Origin: Owenia fusiformis
Taxonomy: Eukaryota; Annelida; Polychaeta; Sabellida; Oweniidae
Length of the DNA stretch: 60,000 nucleotides
Assembly: GCA_903813345.2 (NCBI GenBank)
Contig: CAIIXF020000006.1
Span: 9,166,989-9,226,988 of the forward strand
Reading direction: 5' to 3'
Part shown: positions 35,719 through 46,221 of the stretch, in pieces
Layout: each line of letters opens with the position of its first letter
Position numbering within the stretch: position 1 is the stretch's first letter
Translations under genes and position numbers: made by a program
The notes under the pieces: model-generated
Told to the model about the DNA's origin: nothing
Databases searched by the model: none
What the model saw: only the letters and a program-made list of their open reading frames with translations

Positions 35719-38481
35719 GTCTTATTGTCAGATGAAAGACACAAAGGCAAGCTATCACACCTTTCTGTAAAATTATGGAACATGTTAAAACAAGAACAGG
35801 CTTGTGACATAAAGATTGAAACTTGTGATGTCAATGTCAATGCTCACTCGTGTATATTAATAGCAGCGTCTGAGTATTTCAGAAAATGCTTTGACTTTAT
35901 CGCACGCAGGCGTGGTACTGCAGGAATCTCTGGAGTCAGAATTGATATACGTCGACAATTAGGACCAGGACTGAATTACAAAGACATGATGAATATCTTA
36001 CATTATATTTACACTGGAGATATTGAAGTAACACCTGACAATTGCATATTTCTATTTAAGGCTAGCAGGATTCTTGAATTAGAATACCTTACAGAACTAA
36101 TAATACCCCTTTATGTAAAGATCTGCAGCCTTCAGATATCAGACTTGTCAGCCAAAGAAAAACAATATCTTCATAACAAAACCAATTACAAAAAACATGA
36201 AGCTGCTGACACAAGCAAGTCAGAATCTCAATCTCTTCCAGCAAAAGGTCAAGGAAATAATCCTGAAGAGGAACATATATCGTTGGAGACAGGAAACATC
36301 TTACCAGAACATGATATTGATAAAGAAAGTATGGGAGGAGAGACATCAAATGACATCAATAAAAACTCATTTGAAGAAAAGGAACCTCAAGTGGAGACTG
36401 AGAACAGCCATCTGATGAACCTCCAATGTGATGAAGATGATGCTGATGCGAGTGAACAAGAAACTCTTAATTCACCAAACCTTGATGCTCTCGATGAGGT
36501 TAAGTTAGAGATTGATGAAATGGACTTAAACGTTGATGAATTGATCTCTAATGATGCAAATGAAGGGAACCCAAAAGATGATGAATTAATCATAAATCAA
36601 GGTGCTCATTTAGAGAATGATCAAGGGAATGTAAATCCTGAATTGAACTCAAATGATGAACCAAACTCAAATGAAAATAGAGTAAGCTCAATTGATGAAT
36701 CTGTCCACACCACTGAAGAACTGACAGATGCAATTAAAGATGAAATATATTATGATAATGAAACAACTAAAGATGCATCATCAGCAACAATAACAAGTAG
36801 CTTGCTGAAAAGAGACAATGAAAATGATAGTGGCACATCGCAATGTGTTAAACTTGAGATGGAAAATAAAACAATCATTCCTTTATATATTGATCATCCA
36901 TACTCATCTATACTCAATAATACAGACTCATTTGAAGGTGGAGCTCATTATAGTAAGACTGAGAGCAGCCATCTGATGAACCTCGAATGTGATGAAGATG
37001 ATGCTGATGCGAGTGAACAAGACTCTCCTATTAACTCAGAAAACCTTGATGCTCTTTGTGAGGTTAAGTTAGAGCCTAATGAAATGGACTTAAACAGTGA
37101 TGAATTGATCTCTAATGATGCAAATGAAGGGAACCCAAATGATGATGAATTAATCATAAATGGAGGGGCAAATTTAGAGTATGATCAATGGAATGTAAAT
37201 GGTGAAATAAACTCAAATGAAAATGAAGTTAACTCAAATGCTGAACCTGTCCACACCATTGAAGAACTGAAAGATGCAATTAAAGATGAAATAGTTAACT
37301 TGTTAGATAAAGACAATGAAATGAATAGTGAGGCATTTGTTAAACGTCAGTGTTCTAAGCTTGAGATAGAAGATAAAACAATCATACCGGTATATATCGA
37401 CCACCCATACTCATCTATACTAAATGCTGATATGGTCAATCACTTCCAGGATGTACCAAATGTGAATATCCAAAAGATGAATGAATTAAAAGATGAAGAA
37501 GGCCATCGGGATGATATACATGAAGAAACTCTTCTGAATGATCAGGAAAGGTATTTGGATTTATATCAGGAAAAGTGTCAATATGCAGTCACTCATAGTC
37601 CCTTTAATATACCTAGTTTTGGTGGAGATTACGTGAAACCTTGGCCTGTTGAACTTGAAAATATCACTTCTGTAGGAGAAAATGAGATTTATATAGGACA
37701 CTATGAAACTTGTTTAGAAAAGAAGGAGGCAATCACAGGAGCCAATGAAACTGATAACAATGATACAAAAATTAATAACCCAAGAGAGCAAGTCCCTGAG
37801 GTTTATGGCACTTTGGAAGAGGTATCTAATATCAATGGTGATGTACCAGTTATGATTAAAAGAAGCTGTAGGGTAAAATCATGTAAAAGACTGAATGAGA
37901 AACCAGTTGAAGAAAAAAGAATAAAATGTATGCCTAGACAAAGTACTATAACGCGAAGTGGAATAAGGTGCCCTAACTGTAAACAAAGATTTAAAAAGGA
38001 ATTGAAACTTTGGACTCATTTTATTACATGTTGGACAGGAAAACCAGTATCAGATCTCATCAAAATAAATGCAACTCCAAATCTTGCTCTTGACAATTTT
38101 GCTTACTGTTGTGATAATTGCCAAATGCCACCTTTCTTAAATTATAGACGTTTTCTCAGGCATTGTTACTTCTGCTATCAGACAAAACAAAAGGGGGAGT
38201 TGGTATTTGAGTCAATCCCATGCTATAAATGCAATACTTTTGTCGGTGAAAAACTTTGGATGAAACATCTGCAAAAATGTCCGCTCCCATCATTTGATGA
38301 GATCCCTGCAATCAGATCTGCTGGGCTACACTGTCACATCTGCACTTATAAAATCAAAATAGAAAAAGTACGTAGGCGCACTTCTGAATCCAATCGGATG
38401 TTTGCTCGTCATATGTATTCCAAACATGGCATTGTCCAATCTGGGTCCAGACTTCTGAAATGTGCTGATGAATATAGAAAG
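35719..38481 (+). CDS. Copy B large exon: BTB domain, acidic linker, four zinc fingers
   Basis: Acceptor TTTTCCAG at 35718, donor AAAG/GTAAGA at 38481; phase 0. If unspliced the frame would stop at 38512. Counting from the Leu codon at 35725 as residue 1: BTB at about 10-128, with the hallmark AHSCILIAASEYFRKCF and HYIYTGDIEV. An Asp/Glu/Asn-rich linker follows at 130-740. Zinc motifs are CPNC..H-x3-C (from 749), CDNC..H-x3-C (796), CYKC..H-x3-C (833), and CHIC with a 22-residue spacer to H-x4-H (870-901). Three of the four use Cys as last ligand. The first in-frame Met is residue 20, inside the BTB first helix, so it is unlikely to be the true start. Confidence 0.88.
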
Positions 38482-41400
38482 GTAAGATTGAAAACCTGTG
38501 TAAGTGGAACATGAATGGTACCTTTAATCATTTAACATCTAAATTACACTGTCAACTCTGTGCTTACAAGATTAAGATTAAAGTAAAAAGAAGGAATGAC
38601 ATTATCCAATCTGGACTCAGACTTCTGAAATGTGCTGAGGAATATATGAAGGTAAGATTGGTACATCTGTTCTACTACTTTGCCATGACTGAAAAAGATG
38701 AGGGGGAATTTGTAAAAATTGCACCCATGGCTGTTCCATTTGATTTGTTCCGCCTTGGCGTTGCTGTTATCTAAGTTTTACTTGGATAACTAAAAGACTT
38801 ATTGATAGTGTGCTTTTGATCCGAAGCCCTCTTTTCATGTGTTTATTATCTTCATCCATCTCGAATTGTCTCTCTCAGAATAAATGAGGGTTGTGTTATG
38901 GGAAGTTTTGGATATACCCATATTTTAAAACTGAGCATCGCATAATTAATTTATCCTATAACAATTGAGGTTTCACAAGTGAAGTTTTCATTCTCATTAT
39001 TTTGAGAAATCCATCAACATTTTGGTCAAAAAAGATTCTACTGACGCATGCTGCATTCATTTTGACAGATCATTATAGGGAGATATTCTAACAAATTGAC
39101 TGAAAAACAAGGGAATACTGGAGCGGGTAGTATTTTTTTCCTCTGATAGGTATCCTGGCATATCCAACTCATGGTCATCCAGTATTTGTTGAATGTCCTG
39201 CTCCTCCAAGATATCAATTCTATATCCCGCTGTTATGTACCTGAAACCTCATTTGTCATAGGATAAAATGATTTACCTTCCATTTCATTAAATTGCCTCT
39301 ATTTCTATAATTTTATTTTTGTTTGTTTGCAATTGCAGGAACCTGATTGTACTTATGCTACTATTGAAGAACGAGATTTGAAAGGCCATATCAAGAGAAA
39401 ACACATACAAGATAAAATTGAATCAGAAACAGAAATGGTACAGAAACCAAAATTACAATGCAAGGTAGGGCCCTACTTCCATTTATTTTCCTGTTCATTT
39501 CCTCGAGTTTCTCAATGATGGCTTATTATAAAAAAAACTCCTACCTCATACCCACCTACCCACGTACGTTGGACATGATACAGTCTTTGAAGGGTTCAAT
39601 TTTAAAGATCTTAGTTTATTAAATCTTTAGTTTATGATGAATTATAGATGCATTTGTAACGACCCTTGATAGCAATTTGCTACTACAGCCCAGCTGGGTT
39701 CGATTCCCACTCGGGGCACACTTTCTTTCAATTTCTTTATCTGGCTGGTTGGACCCATGCTCGCTTTTGTTAGTTATTTATTCCCCTTGGGCGCCCGCAG
39801 GTCATTACACATTAAAATGCATCCATATGCCTTTATTTATAGATTTGTCATCCGTCTAGTCATAAAATAAAGCTGGAATTGTAGAAATGTTAGTAATAAG
39901 AGCTATTTTGAGATTTAAAAATCTTTAAAATTGAACCCTTCAATGACTGTATCATGTCCCACGTAGGTGGGTAGGTGGGTATGAGGTAGGAGGTTTTTTA
40001 TACAAAGCCTCTCAATGATGGATGTTTATTTGAAAGAGGTAGATAAAAGAATTTCCCTCTTCACTGGGGATATAACGGGAAACAAACACAGTTGTGAAAA
40101 TTCAATAAGATTTTTTTAAAGGATTTAATTTAAGGGGTGATATATTGTATTTACCGAGGGATATACCAGGTATCAAAAATCGAGCATTCAATAACTGATT
40201 TATCCTATACTTAGTAGATTATAAGAATATGCATTGAATGAAAGGGAACCCTTATGTAGTAATTTCAATCAAAACATGAATATTTATCTCAATTTTAAGT
40301 CCTCAACAATTTATGTTTTTAAAACTCAACAACTTTTAACAGTGTATGAAATTAATATTTATCAAATAGAGTCAATGTATATCATGGAAATTCAAAAGAG
40401 CACCGAAAGAAATTCCCGGGGGGATTGCTGATGAGCGGGTGATATATATATATCACCCACTTACGCTTACCTCAGAAATCGATTATATTCCCACATGTTA
40501 TTTAACTATAACACTACTAAGTATGGGATAAGTTCATATATCGTGCGTGGGTGCCTCAGTTCAATGATATCTTCCACCACTTTAGGGAAGGTACATGTTC
40601 AATGATATCTTCCACTACTTAAGGGAAGGTACATGTAACTGGAAATGTATAATACAGTAACAGTCATGTTAGTTATAATATGCATTAACTGGACATCTTG
40701 CCACTCCATAATAAAAAATCTCGTAACATTACTGCATCACTGCATATCAATTATCTTATCTGTAAAACCAAAATCATGATTATAATGATACATGTACACT
40801 GTTACATTCTAGGTTAAATAAAATGTTTAAAAAACATTTGATGGATCGATTTCAAAAGTATACGATTCATCTCATGGAGTGATTACTTTTTGTCCTCAGG
40901 ATGTAAAATTTACATAGGATCACCCATTGGTTGGGACATGCTGTGCACATTTGTGCCCTTGTTTGTTTTTGCAATCTTTTAGCAATCCATCCATGGTGAC
41001 CATTAGACACTGTCATTAGTTGTCAGGTGGGATTGCTACACTTTGGGGTTTCTGTTATCTAGTAATGTTTTGATTGATTTGAATTTTTCTTAGTATGAAT
41101 GAATGTTCTTTCAGGAATGTGGTCGAAGGTATTCTAAAAAGACTGCTTTGGAGGACTGTTTAGAAGTACATAGCAGGAGGGAACCAGTTCAATGTCGCGT
41201 GCCTTCTTGTATGCGCACCTTCCAGACTAAGAGGAGAGAAAAGGTATGCATACAGTATATCTGTGGCCACTGTAATTGAAACAAAACTTATACTAGAAAA
41301 AGTTGCTTGTACCACCATGTATGGGAGTCATCAACCCTGAGCATAGGATTTGATTCTATGTTAATTAATCCCCGATTATATCAAAAGTCACTTAAATTCA

Positions 41401-44400
41401 TAATGATTTACAATCTTAGGCACAAATAACTAAAGTTCAATTTTAAACAATATACTAGATGCCAGTAGAAAAAACCTTGATTATGTCATTAAAAATTCAG
41501 TCAATCTGATATTATATTTGAAATCTATATGTAAAATTGGATCTAGAAATGTGGTTTTAAAAAGAGTTTATCAACTTTGAAAATTTAGTTTTCTTTGAAA
41601 ATGTGACTTCTAGGTCGGGAAGATTCTCCATAGATCCCAAGTGTAAAATAAATAAAAAATAAAAAAAGTGAAATATCTTATCTTGTATGAAACAGATAAT
41701 ATTTACTTTTACTGGACTTATTTTAATTTGTATAACTATCAGACACAAATAAGGGTAATATAAAAAGTAAACCACTAAAACTGATGAATATTTAAGTTTA
41801 AGGGAACTTTGTTATACCATGCCATGTTGCATTTCTATAAAAATTGACTTGAAATGAAGTTGATTATAAGTGTCTATTGAAATTGTAGCGGCATTACAAG
41901 AAAATTCATGATGAGAGGGCTGCAGAAAAGAGAAGAACCAAATTGGATTCCAATGTTCCCAATACTTGTCAAGCTTGTGGTGTTTGCTTTAGAGAAAGAC
42001 CTTCTTTGGTACGCCATGAATCTAAGGTTCACAAAATTCCACTACCAAAGGGTTATAAAAGGTTAGGTTCTATATAAATTTTTATCAATCAGCATATTAA
42101 CCCCGATATTAACAGGAATTTCAAAATTGTAAGAATTGAAAACAACATAATGGTAGAATGTTACATGTACATTAAATTCATGGATTCGTTTAATGTATCT
42201 CTATTCATGGTTTGGTTATTTAAAGAACCTACAGAGATGTAGCCAGAACTGAAAAATAGGTAGGTAGACTTAACATACCGTTATTTTCTTCAAATGGTCT
42301 ACCACTTAGATCTAATCCTGATTCATTTGTGCTTTGTTCTTGTAGATATCAGTGCAATGGCTGCAGTTTTTGGGATATTTCCCGATGCAAGGTCAGGGTC
42401 CACGAACGTCGACATGAAAAGCTAGGAATTAAGCAATACTCATGTGAAGTCTGTGGGAAGAAATTTACCAGTTTCTTTTCAAAGGAAATTCATTGCAGAA
42501 CATACCATGAAGGTAATCAACAGTGCTTATTAAACAGTTAAACACAGACATGACAGAGGGGTTTGTATAATCTGTCGCCCCTACCTGGGTGGATTTCGAC
42601 TTACTCACCAACCATGCAGGGTGTGATTTTAATTTCGGTGAGAATCCATTTCAAGTTTATCATATCATAATCCAGTCTTTGATGTATCTCGTCTTTGAAA
42701 AAATGGAATCTTGCTTTGTGTTGCCCTTGACTACTTTAAGAAGACTTATTGAAATTGGCGCCAAATCATCTGTACATGTCATTGCCAGGATAATTTACCA
42801 AAATAAAATCGAGTGTCCCATTTTACCCTGGTCTCCCCTATCGTTAATATGTTTATATTGGAAATTGGCTCCAATCATCTCTACAGGTCATTGACAGGAT
42901 AACTTGCCAGAGAAAATAAAGTGTCCCATTTTACCCTTGTCTCCCCTATTGTTTATATGTTTATATTGGAATACTAAACCTAGTTTATACAATGATTTTT
43001 TATTCGTGTCTTTCAAAGTGAACAGACAACTCGATCAACATATGGTCAGTTCAAACTAATTGCATGACTTCCCTTACAAAAAAACGGCAATACAATTTAA
43101 CTTACACTAGATAAGACTATTAATCCTTGTTCTTAGCTTATCCATGTGAAAATATATCGGAGAGACCAACGTGCAGCCTACTATTGGATGTCACGATGTT
43201 GCCTTTATGTTGCCCAAATCATCTCTACAGGTCATTGACAGAGTAATTTGCCAGAGAAAATAAAGTGTCCCATTTTACCCTGGTCTCCCCTATTGTTTAT
43301 ATGTTTATTATCCCTTCGAACAAAGTTCGAACAAAGGAACGCCCCCATCCATCCGTCTGTCCGGGCGATAACTCAAATACTGTTCGCCTGATTTTGTTCA
43401 AATTTTGTACACCTATGCCCTATGGGAGTACAAGTTCTGCTTGAAAACCATTTTGAAAATGGTGGCCTTTCTTATGTGTGTAATTTTGGGATATTTGCTA
43501 TATTTTCTGTTTTGTAAAAATGCCAGCCATTGCTGTTCGATGGGATTTGCTACGCTTTGGTGTTGCTGTTGTCTAGCATTGGAATACAAACCAAGTTTAT
43601 ACATTGATTTTTTATTGTGTCTTTCAAAGTGAACAGACTACTCAATCAACATATATGGTCAGTTCAGTTCAAACTAATTGCGTGATTTTCCCTTACAAAA
43701 AATGGCAATACAACTTGGTCTTATGCTAGACATAATCCTTGATCTTAGCTTATCCATTTGAAGATATATCGGAGAGACCAACATGCAGACTACTACATGT
43801 ATATATTGGATAAACCATTTTTAACTCACAGTTAACATGGATATAATTATTGCGAGAAAAATTGAAAAAAAATCAGACCCTAGTTGTGTGGTAGGTACAT
43901 GAAATCCATCTAGGTGGAGGCAGCAGATTAAACAAACCCATGACAGAGTGCTCTCCAAATACTTCGTCATTTTGTTACAGCCATTTCGTTTTCTGGTATC
44001 AATTTATGAAGTTTTTGACTAGGCCTAATCTTGTCATCGCCATACAATGCATGAACATGTTCGAGGACACCAAGTTCTCTGATTAACTCCTTGAGGACTA
44101 CTTCATTGAAATCGGTAGAATGCGGATGGACTTTGAGAAGCTTTGAGGGTTACTTGGGGCATATACACATAGAATGAAAGGCCTAGTAGGCCTTATACTG
44201 AACAAAGTAACATAAAGTATTTGAAATCTTGTCATCGCCATTTCAGGAAAACTGCTCATCAGATTCGCACACATCATAAAAGATATCAAGTTCTAGAGCT
44301 GATTAACTTTTCGGCGGCCATTTTGAAGTTTTTTTCAATAAATCTTGTCATCACCATCTTAAGAAAACTGGTCATCATATTTTTTCCAAGTTTGCAAACA

Positions 44401-46184
44401 TGATAGAGGACATCAAGTCAGAGAGCTGATAAACTTTTGGGGAGCCACCTTGTTTTCTTGTGGCCATTTTGAAGATTTTTCAATAAATCTTGTCATCTCC
44501 ATTGAAGATAAACCGCTCATCGGATTTTCTCCAAATCCTCACTCATGATAAAGGATATCGAGTTTTAGAGCTTATTAACTTTTGGGAGGCCATCTTGTTT
44601 ATCTGGTGGCCATATTGAAGGTTTTTCGATGGTGTGATCTCGTTCATGTCATGTGCCCTGTTCAACAAATCTGTTCACCATAACTCCAAGAAAATGGCTT
44701 GTCTGATATTATCACTACACATTTCAGAGGATATACCAAGTTGTACTGCAGTTGGTTAACATTGTAGAGGTTGTTTGATGAATCTCCCATTTCAGGAACT
44801 TCCATTTCCTTCAAATTAGTACACGTAAGAGGGTATAGCCTTGCCCAAGTTGGTATTTTTTACTTATCTGATCTTGAATTATTACCATTGTTTTAAAATC
44901 TACAGCAAAAACTACCGTTTATTTTATGAATCTACCGCAAAAACTACCGTTTTTTCTAAAATCTACCGCAAAAACTACCGCAATTTTGTTGAAAAATACC
45001 GCAAAAAACTACCGTATTTTGAAAAAATCTACTGCAAAAATTCAGCAATTTTAAAAAAATCTACCGCAAAATTTTGGTCTTAGGTTGGCAGGTATGATAA
45101 TAGAAATCAAGATAAGTAAGAGACCGACTTGGGCAAGGCTAAAGAGGGTACATTACAGTTCACTAACTTTTGAGCAGATATTTGGTGATGTAATTTTGTT
45201 AATGTCCTGTTCATTGTCCGATTTAGTGTTAATACTATTATTTTTATTTCCTAGGGAAGGGGTACAAATGTGAACATTGTGATAAACTGCTACCAAGGAA
45301 AGATAGTCTAATTCAACATACTAGAATCATGCACACACATAAGGTATGTTAACACATGTCAATTTTAATTGTTTTTTACACATAAAAGCGAGAAAGAGCC
45401 ACACCATGCTTTTCTAGTTCAAACTTCAGTGTCACTACAGGATACACTATATACCAGCTTGTCTGGTTTCTGCTTCTCTACATCAAAGGAATTGTATATA
45501 GTTCTATAATATGAATGTATTATATAATATTATTTTTGTAATAAATTGACACGCCACCTATTTTATTTATATATGCACTAGTGATTACATTATAAAAACA
45601 TCATTGGATTTTATTGTTTCTATTTTTCCCCTCTTACTATATTTGCCCTGCCCCTAGGAAGATCATGGCCAAGGCACTGCGAGTTCTGTATAATTGTCCT
45701 CATGCATTTCCTTCATTTCTTTCAGAACATCAAAAATTACCAATGCCATCTCTGTCAAAACTGCTCCAATATTAAGGGAATGGACAAAGATAAAGAATAC
45801 CCACTCCATTTGCAAATTAACTGTACCCTGTATCATTTTTAAATGTGGTCACGTGGTAGTGCTCCATTTGCAACTTAACTGTACCCTGTATCATTTTTAA
45901 ATGTGGTCACGTGGTAGGGTAGTGTGATAATTGTCATCATGGTTTTCTTTCATTTCTTTCAGAACATCAAAAGATACCAATGCCATCTTTGTGAGCACTG
46001 CTGCAAAATTAAGGGAAACTTACGCCTTCATCTTAGAAATAAACATAAACTTACAGTGGCCACACATAGCAAAGGTTCAAGTGTGAGTAGTGAACAACTT
46101 AAGGATGCAGTTATAATAACCAAGGAAGGAAATGTTGTACCATATGTTCCTGAACTTTCGGAAGACCTACAGGGGCAGAGCTAA
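35719..46184 (+). CDS. BTB/POZ and C2H2 zinc-finger protein gene, copy B (spliced)
   Basis: Predicted join: 35719-38481, 39339-39464, 41115-41243, 41889-42061, 42346-42512, 45255-45343, 45963-46184; about 1,220 residues plus any upstream exon. An N-terminal BTB domain is followed by a long acidic linker with a tandem internal duplication. Next come four atypical zinc fingers in the large exon and eight more in the small exons. BTB-zinc-finger proteins are nuclear transcription regulators that dimerise through the BTB domain. No in-frame ATG precedes the BTB domain (stop TAA at 35692), so a first exon upstream is needed. Introns are phase 0, 0, 0, 2, 1, 0, with consensus GT-AG. The spacer upstream is full of mobile DNA. 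The specific orthologue cannot be named. Confidence 0.85.
36406..37430 (+). repeat. In-frame tandem duplication in the acidic linker (561-bp period)
   Basis: Unit 1 starts at 36406 and unit 2 at 36967, each with SHLMNL(Q/E)CDEDDADASEQ. The match continues through NLDAL.EVKLE, DELISNDANEGNP, EEL.DAIKDEI and KTIIP.YIDHPYSSILN. The period is 561 bp (187 codons), with small indels later in the unit. Nucleotide similarity is high, suggesting a fairly recent event. Confidence 0.9.
38530..38652 (+). pseudogene. Partial duplicate of the 3' end of the large exon, with its donor site
   Basis: Encodes LHCQLCAYKIKIKVKRR and then NDIIQSGLRLLKCAEEYMK. This mirrors the last coding part of the large exon (from 38326), but the HMYSKH ligand segment is deleted. 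A copied GTAAGATTG donor follows at 38653. No AG acceptor precedes it closely, so it is probably a non-functional tandem copy; use as an alternative donor would require reading past a stop at 38512. Confidence 0.7.
39339..39464 (+). CDS. Copy B exon: second half of split finger plus basic linker
   Basis: Acceptor ATTGCAG, donor CAAG/GTAGGG; 42 codons, phase 0. EPDCTYATIEERDLKGH with IKRKH. Joined to the large exon, the first Cys would be in LLKCADEYRK, giving an unusually long C-x9-C gap. An unseen small exon in 38482-39338 remains possible. Confidence 0.82.
39520..40009. mobile_element. 490-bp TIR element with 10-bp target duplication (Mutator-like MITE?)
   Basis: Ends GGCTTATTATAAAAAAAAC and, inverted, GGCTTTGTATAAAAAACC. 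The arms of about 90 bp share CTCCTACCTCATACCCACC. TCTCAATGAT is duplicated at 39510-39519 and 40010-40019. Copy A has a single TTTCTAAATGAT near 6524-6535. The interior includes a tRNA-like B-box word at 39697-39707, but no tRNA fold. Confidence 0.78.
40020..41062. other. Intron with palindrome and repeat 3' ends
   Basis: GGGTGATATATATATATCACCC (about 40436-40457) is a perfect palindrome. A 45-bp direct repeat of TCAATGATATCTTCCAC type occurs at about 40560 and 40598. About 40846-40985 is a 3' fragment of the 162-bp-repeat family (ATCACCCATTGGTTGGGACA). At 41011-41062 lies a Helitron-like 3' end, CTAG then T. Confidence 0.5.
41115..41243 (+). CDS. Copy B exon: CCCH-variant finger and start of next
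   Basis: Acceptor CTTTCAG, donor AAG/GTATGC; 43 codons, phase 0. ECGRRYSKKTALEDCLEVH has Cys as third ligand, as in copy A. Then QCRVPSC opens a C-x4-C finger. Confidence 0.88.
41889..42061 (+). CDS. Copy B exon: His pair of previous finger, then a full C2H2 finger
   Basis: Acceptor ATTGTAG, donor AAAAG/GTTAGG; 173 nt, ending phase 2. RHYKKIH closes the preceding finger; TCQACGVCFRERPSLVRH with ESKVH is complete. Confidence 0.88.
42346..42512 (+). CDS. Copy B exon: two C2H2 fingers
   Basis: Acceptor CTTGTAG, donor GAAG/GTAATC; 167 nt, phase 2 to phase 1. YQCNGCSFWD..HERRH and YSCEVCGKKF..HCRTYH. Confidence 0.9.
42781..43292. repeat. Three right ends of the TA-flanked GGGGAGACC element
   Basis: TTTTACCCTGGTCTCCCCTA or a close variant ends at 42840, 42948 and 43292. 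Related flanking blocks (ATCATCTCTACAGGTCATTG, GTGTCCCATTTTACCC) recur with each. This looks like local tandem duplication of one element end; the left end seen in copy A at 13280 is missing. Confidence 0.6.
43311..43576 (+). mobile_element. Helitron-like repeat, short form
   Basis: Preceded by A, begins TCCCTTCGAACAAAGTTCGA and ends GTTGCTGTTGTCTAG. Nearby repeated host sequence GTTTATATTGGAATAC (about 42958-42973) lacks the insert and gives an approximate empty site. Shared with copy A 14078-14698. Confidence 0.5.
44836..45141. mobile_element. 306-bp TIR element with 9-bp duplication and ACTACCG minisatellite
   Basis: Ends TAGCCTTGCCCAAGTTGG and, inverted, TAGCCTTGCCCAAGTCGG. AAGAGGGTA is duplicated (44827-44835, 45142-45150). 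Copy A has one AAGAGGGTA at about 18073. The interior is about six imperfect units of roughly 30 bp around CTACCGCAAAAACTACCG. A related block in reverse lies at about 54710-55070. The 9-bp duplication favours a Mutator-like origin. Confidence 0.8.
45255..45343 (+). CDS. Copy B exon: one C2H2 finger
   Basis: Acceptor TTTCCTAG, donor AAG/GTATGT; 89 nt, phase 1 to 0. GYKCEHCDKLLPRKDSLIQH with TRIMH. Confidence 0.9.
45726..45839 (+). pseudogene. Copy B degenerate duplicate of the terminal exon
   Basis: Acceptor TTTCAG, starts NIKNYQCHLCQNC, lacks the normal His pair, and ends at TAA near 45837-45839. A 70-bp segment after it (CCATTTGCAA..TGGTCACGTGGTAG) is itself duplicated at about 45807-45857 and 45864-45917. 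Phase 0 on both sides lets splicing skip it. Confidence 0.65.
45963..46184 (+). CDS. Copy B terminal exon: last C2H2 finger and tail
   Basis: Acceptor TTTCAG at 45962; 73 codons, TAA at 46182-46184. YQCHLCEHCCKIKGNLRLH with LRNKH, then a Ser-rich tail ending EDLQGQS. Confidence 0.9.
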   Translation, partial: NIKRYQCHLCEHCCKIKGNLRLHLRNKHKLTVATHSKGSSVSSEQLKDAVIITKEGNVVPYVPELSEDLQGQS

Positions 46185-46215
46185 ATGCCAATGACTCCTG
46201 ATGGAAAGATTTCTG

Positions 46216-46221
46216 AATAAA
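46216..46221 (+). terminator. Polyadenylation signal AATAAA of copy B
   Basis: AATAAA 32 bp after the stop, as in copy A; a second at 46538-46543. Confidence 0.55.

Noticed and set aside
35725-35727. TTG as start codon of the 929-codon frame
   Set aside because: Non-ATG initiation is improbable for this animal gene; a consensus acceptor at 35718 and open frame on both sides show this is an internal exon.
38482-38514. Frame of the large exon continuing to TGA at 38512
   Set aside because: A strong GTAAGA donor at 38482 in phase 0 leads to the next zinc-finger exon, as copy A exon structure also requires.
39690-39712. tRNA gene suggested by GGTTCGATTCC
   Set aside because: Only a B-box/T-loop-like word; no A-box, anticodon arm or acceptor stem pairing could be found, and it lies inside a MITE.
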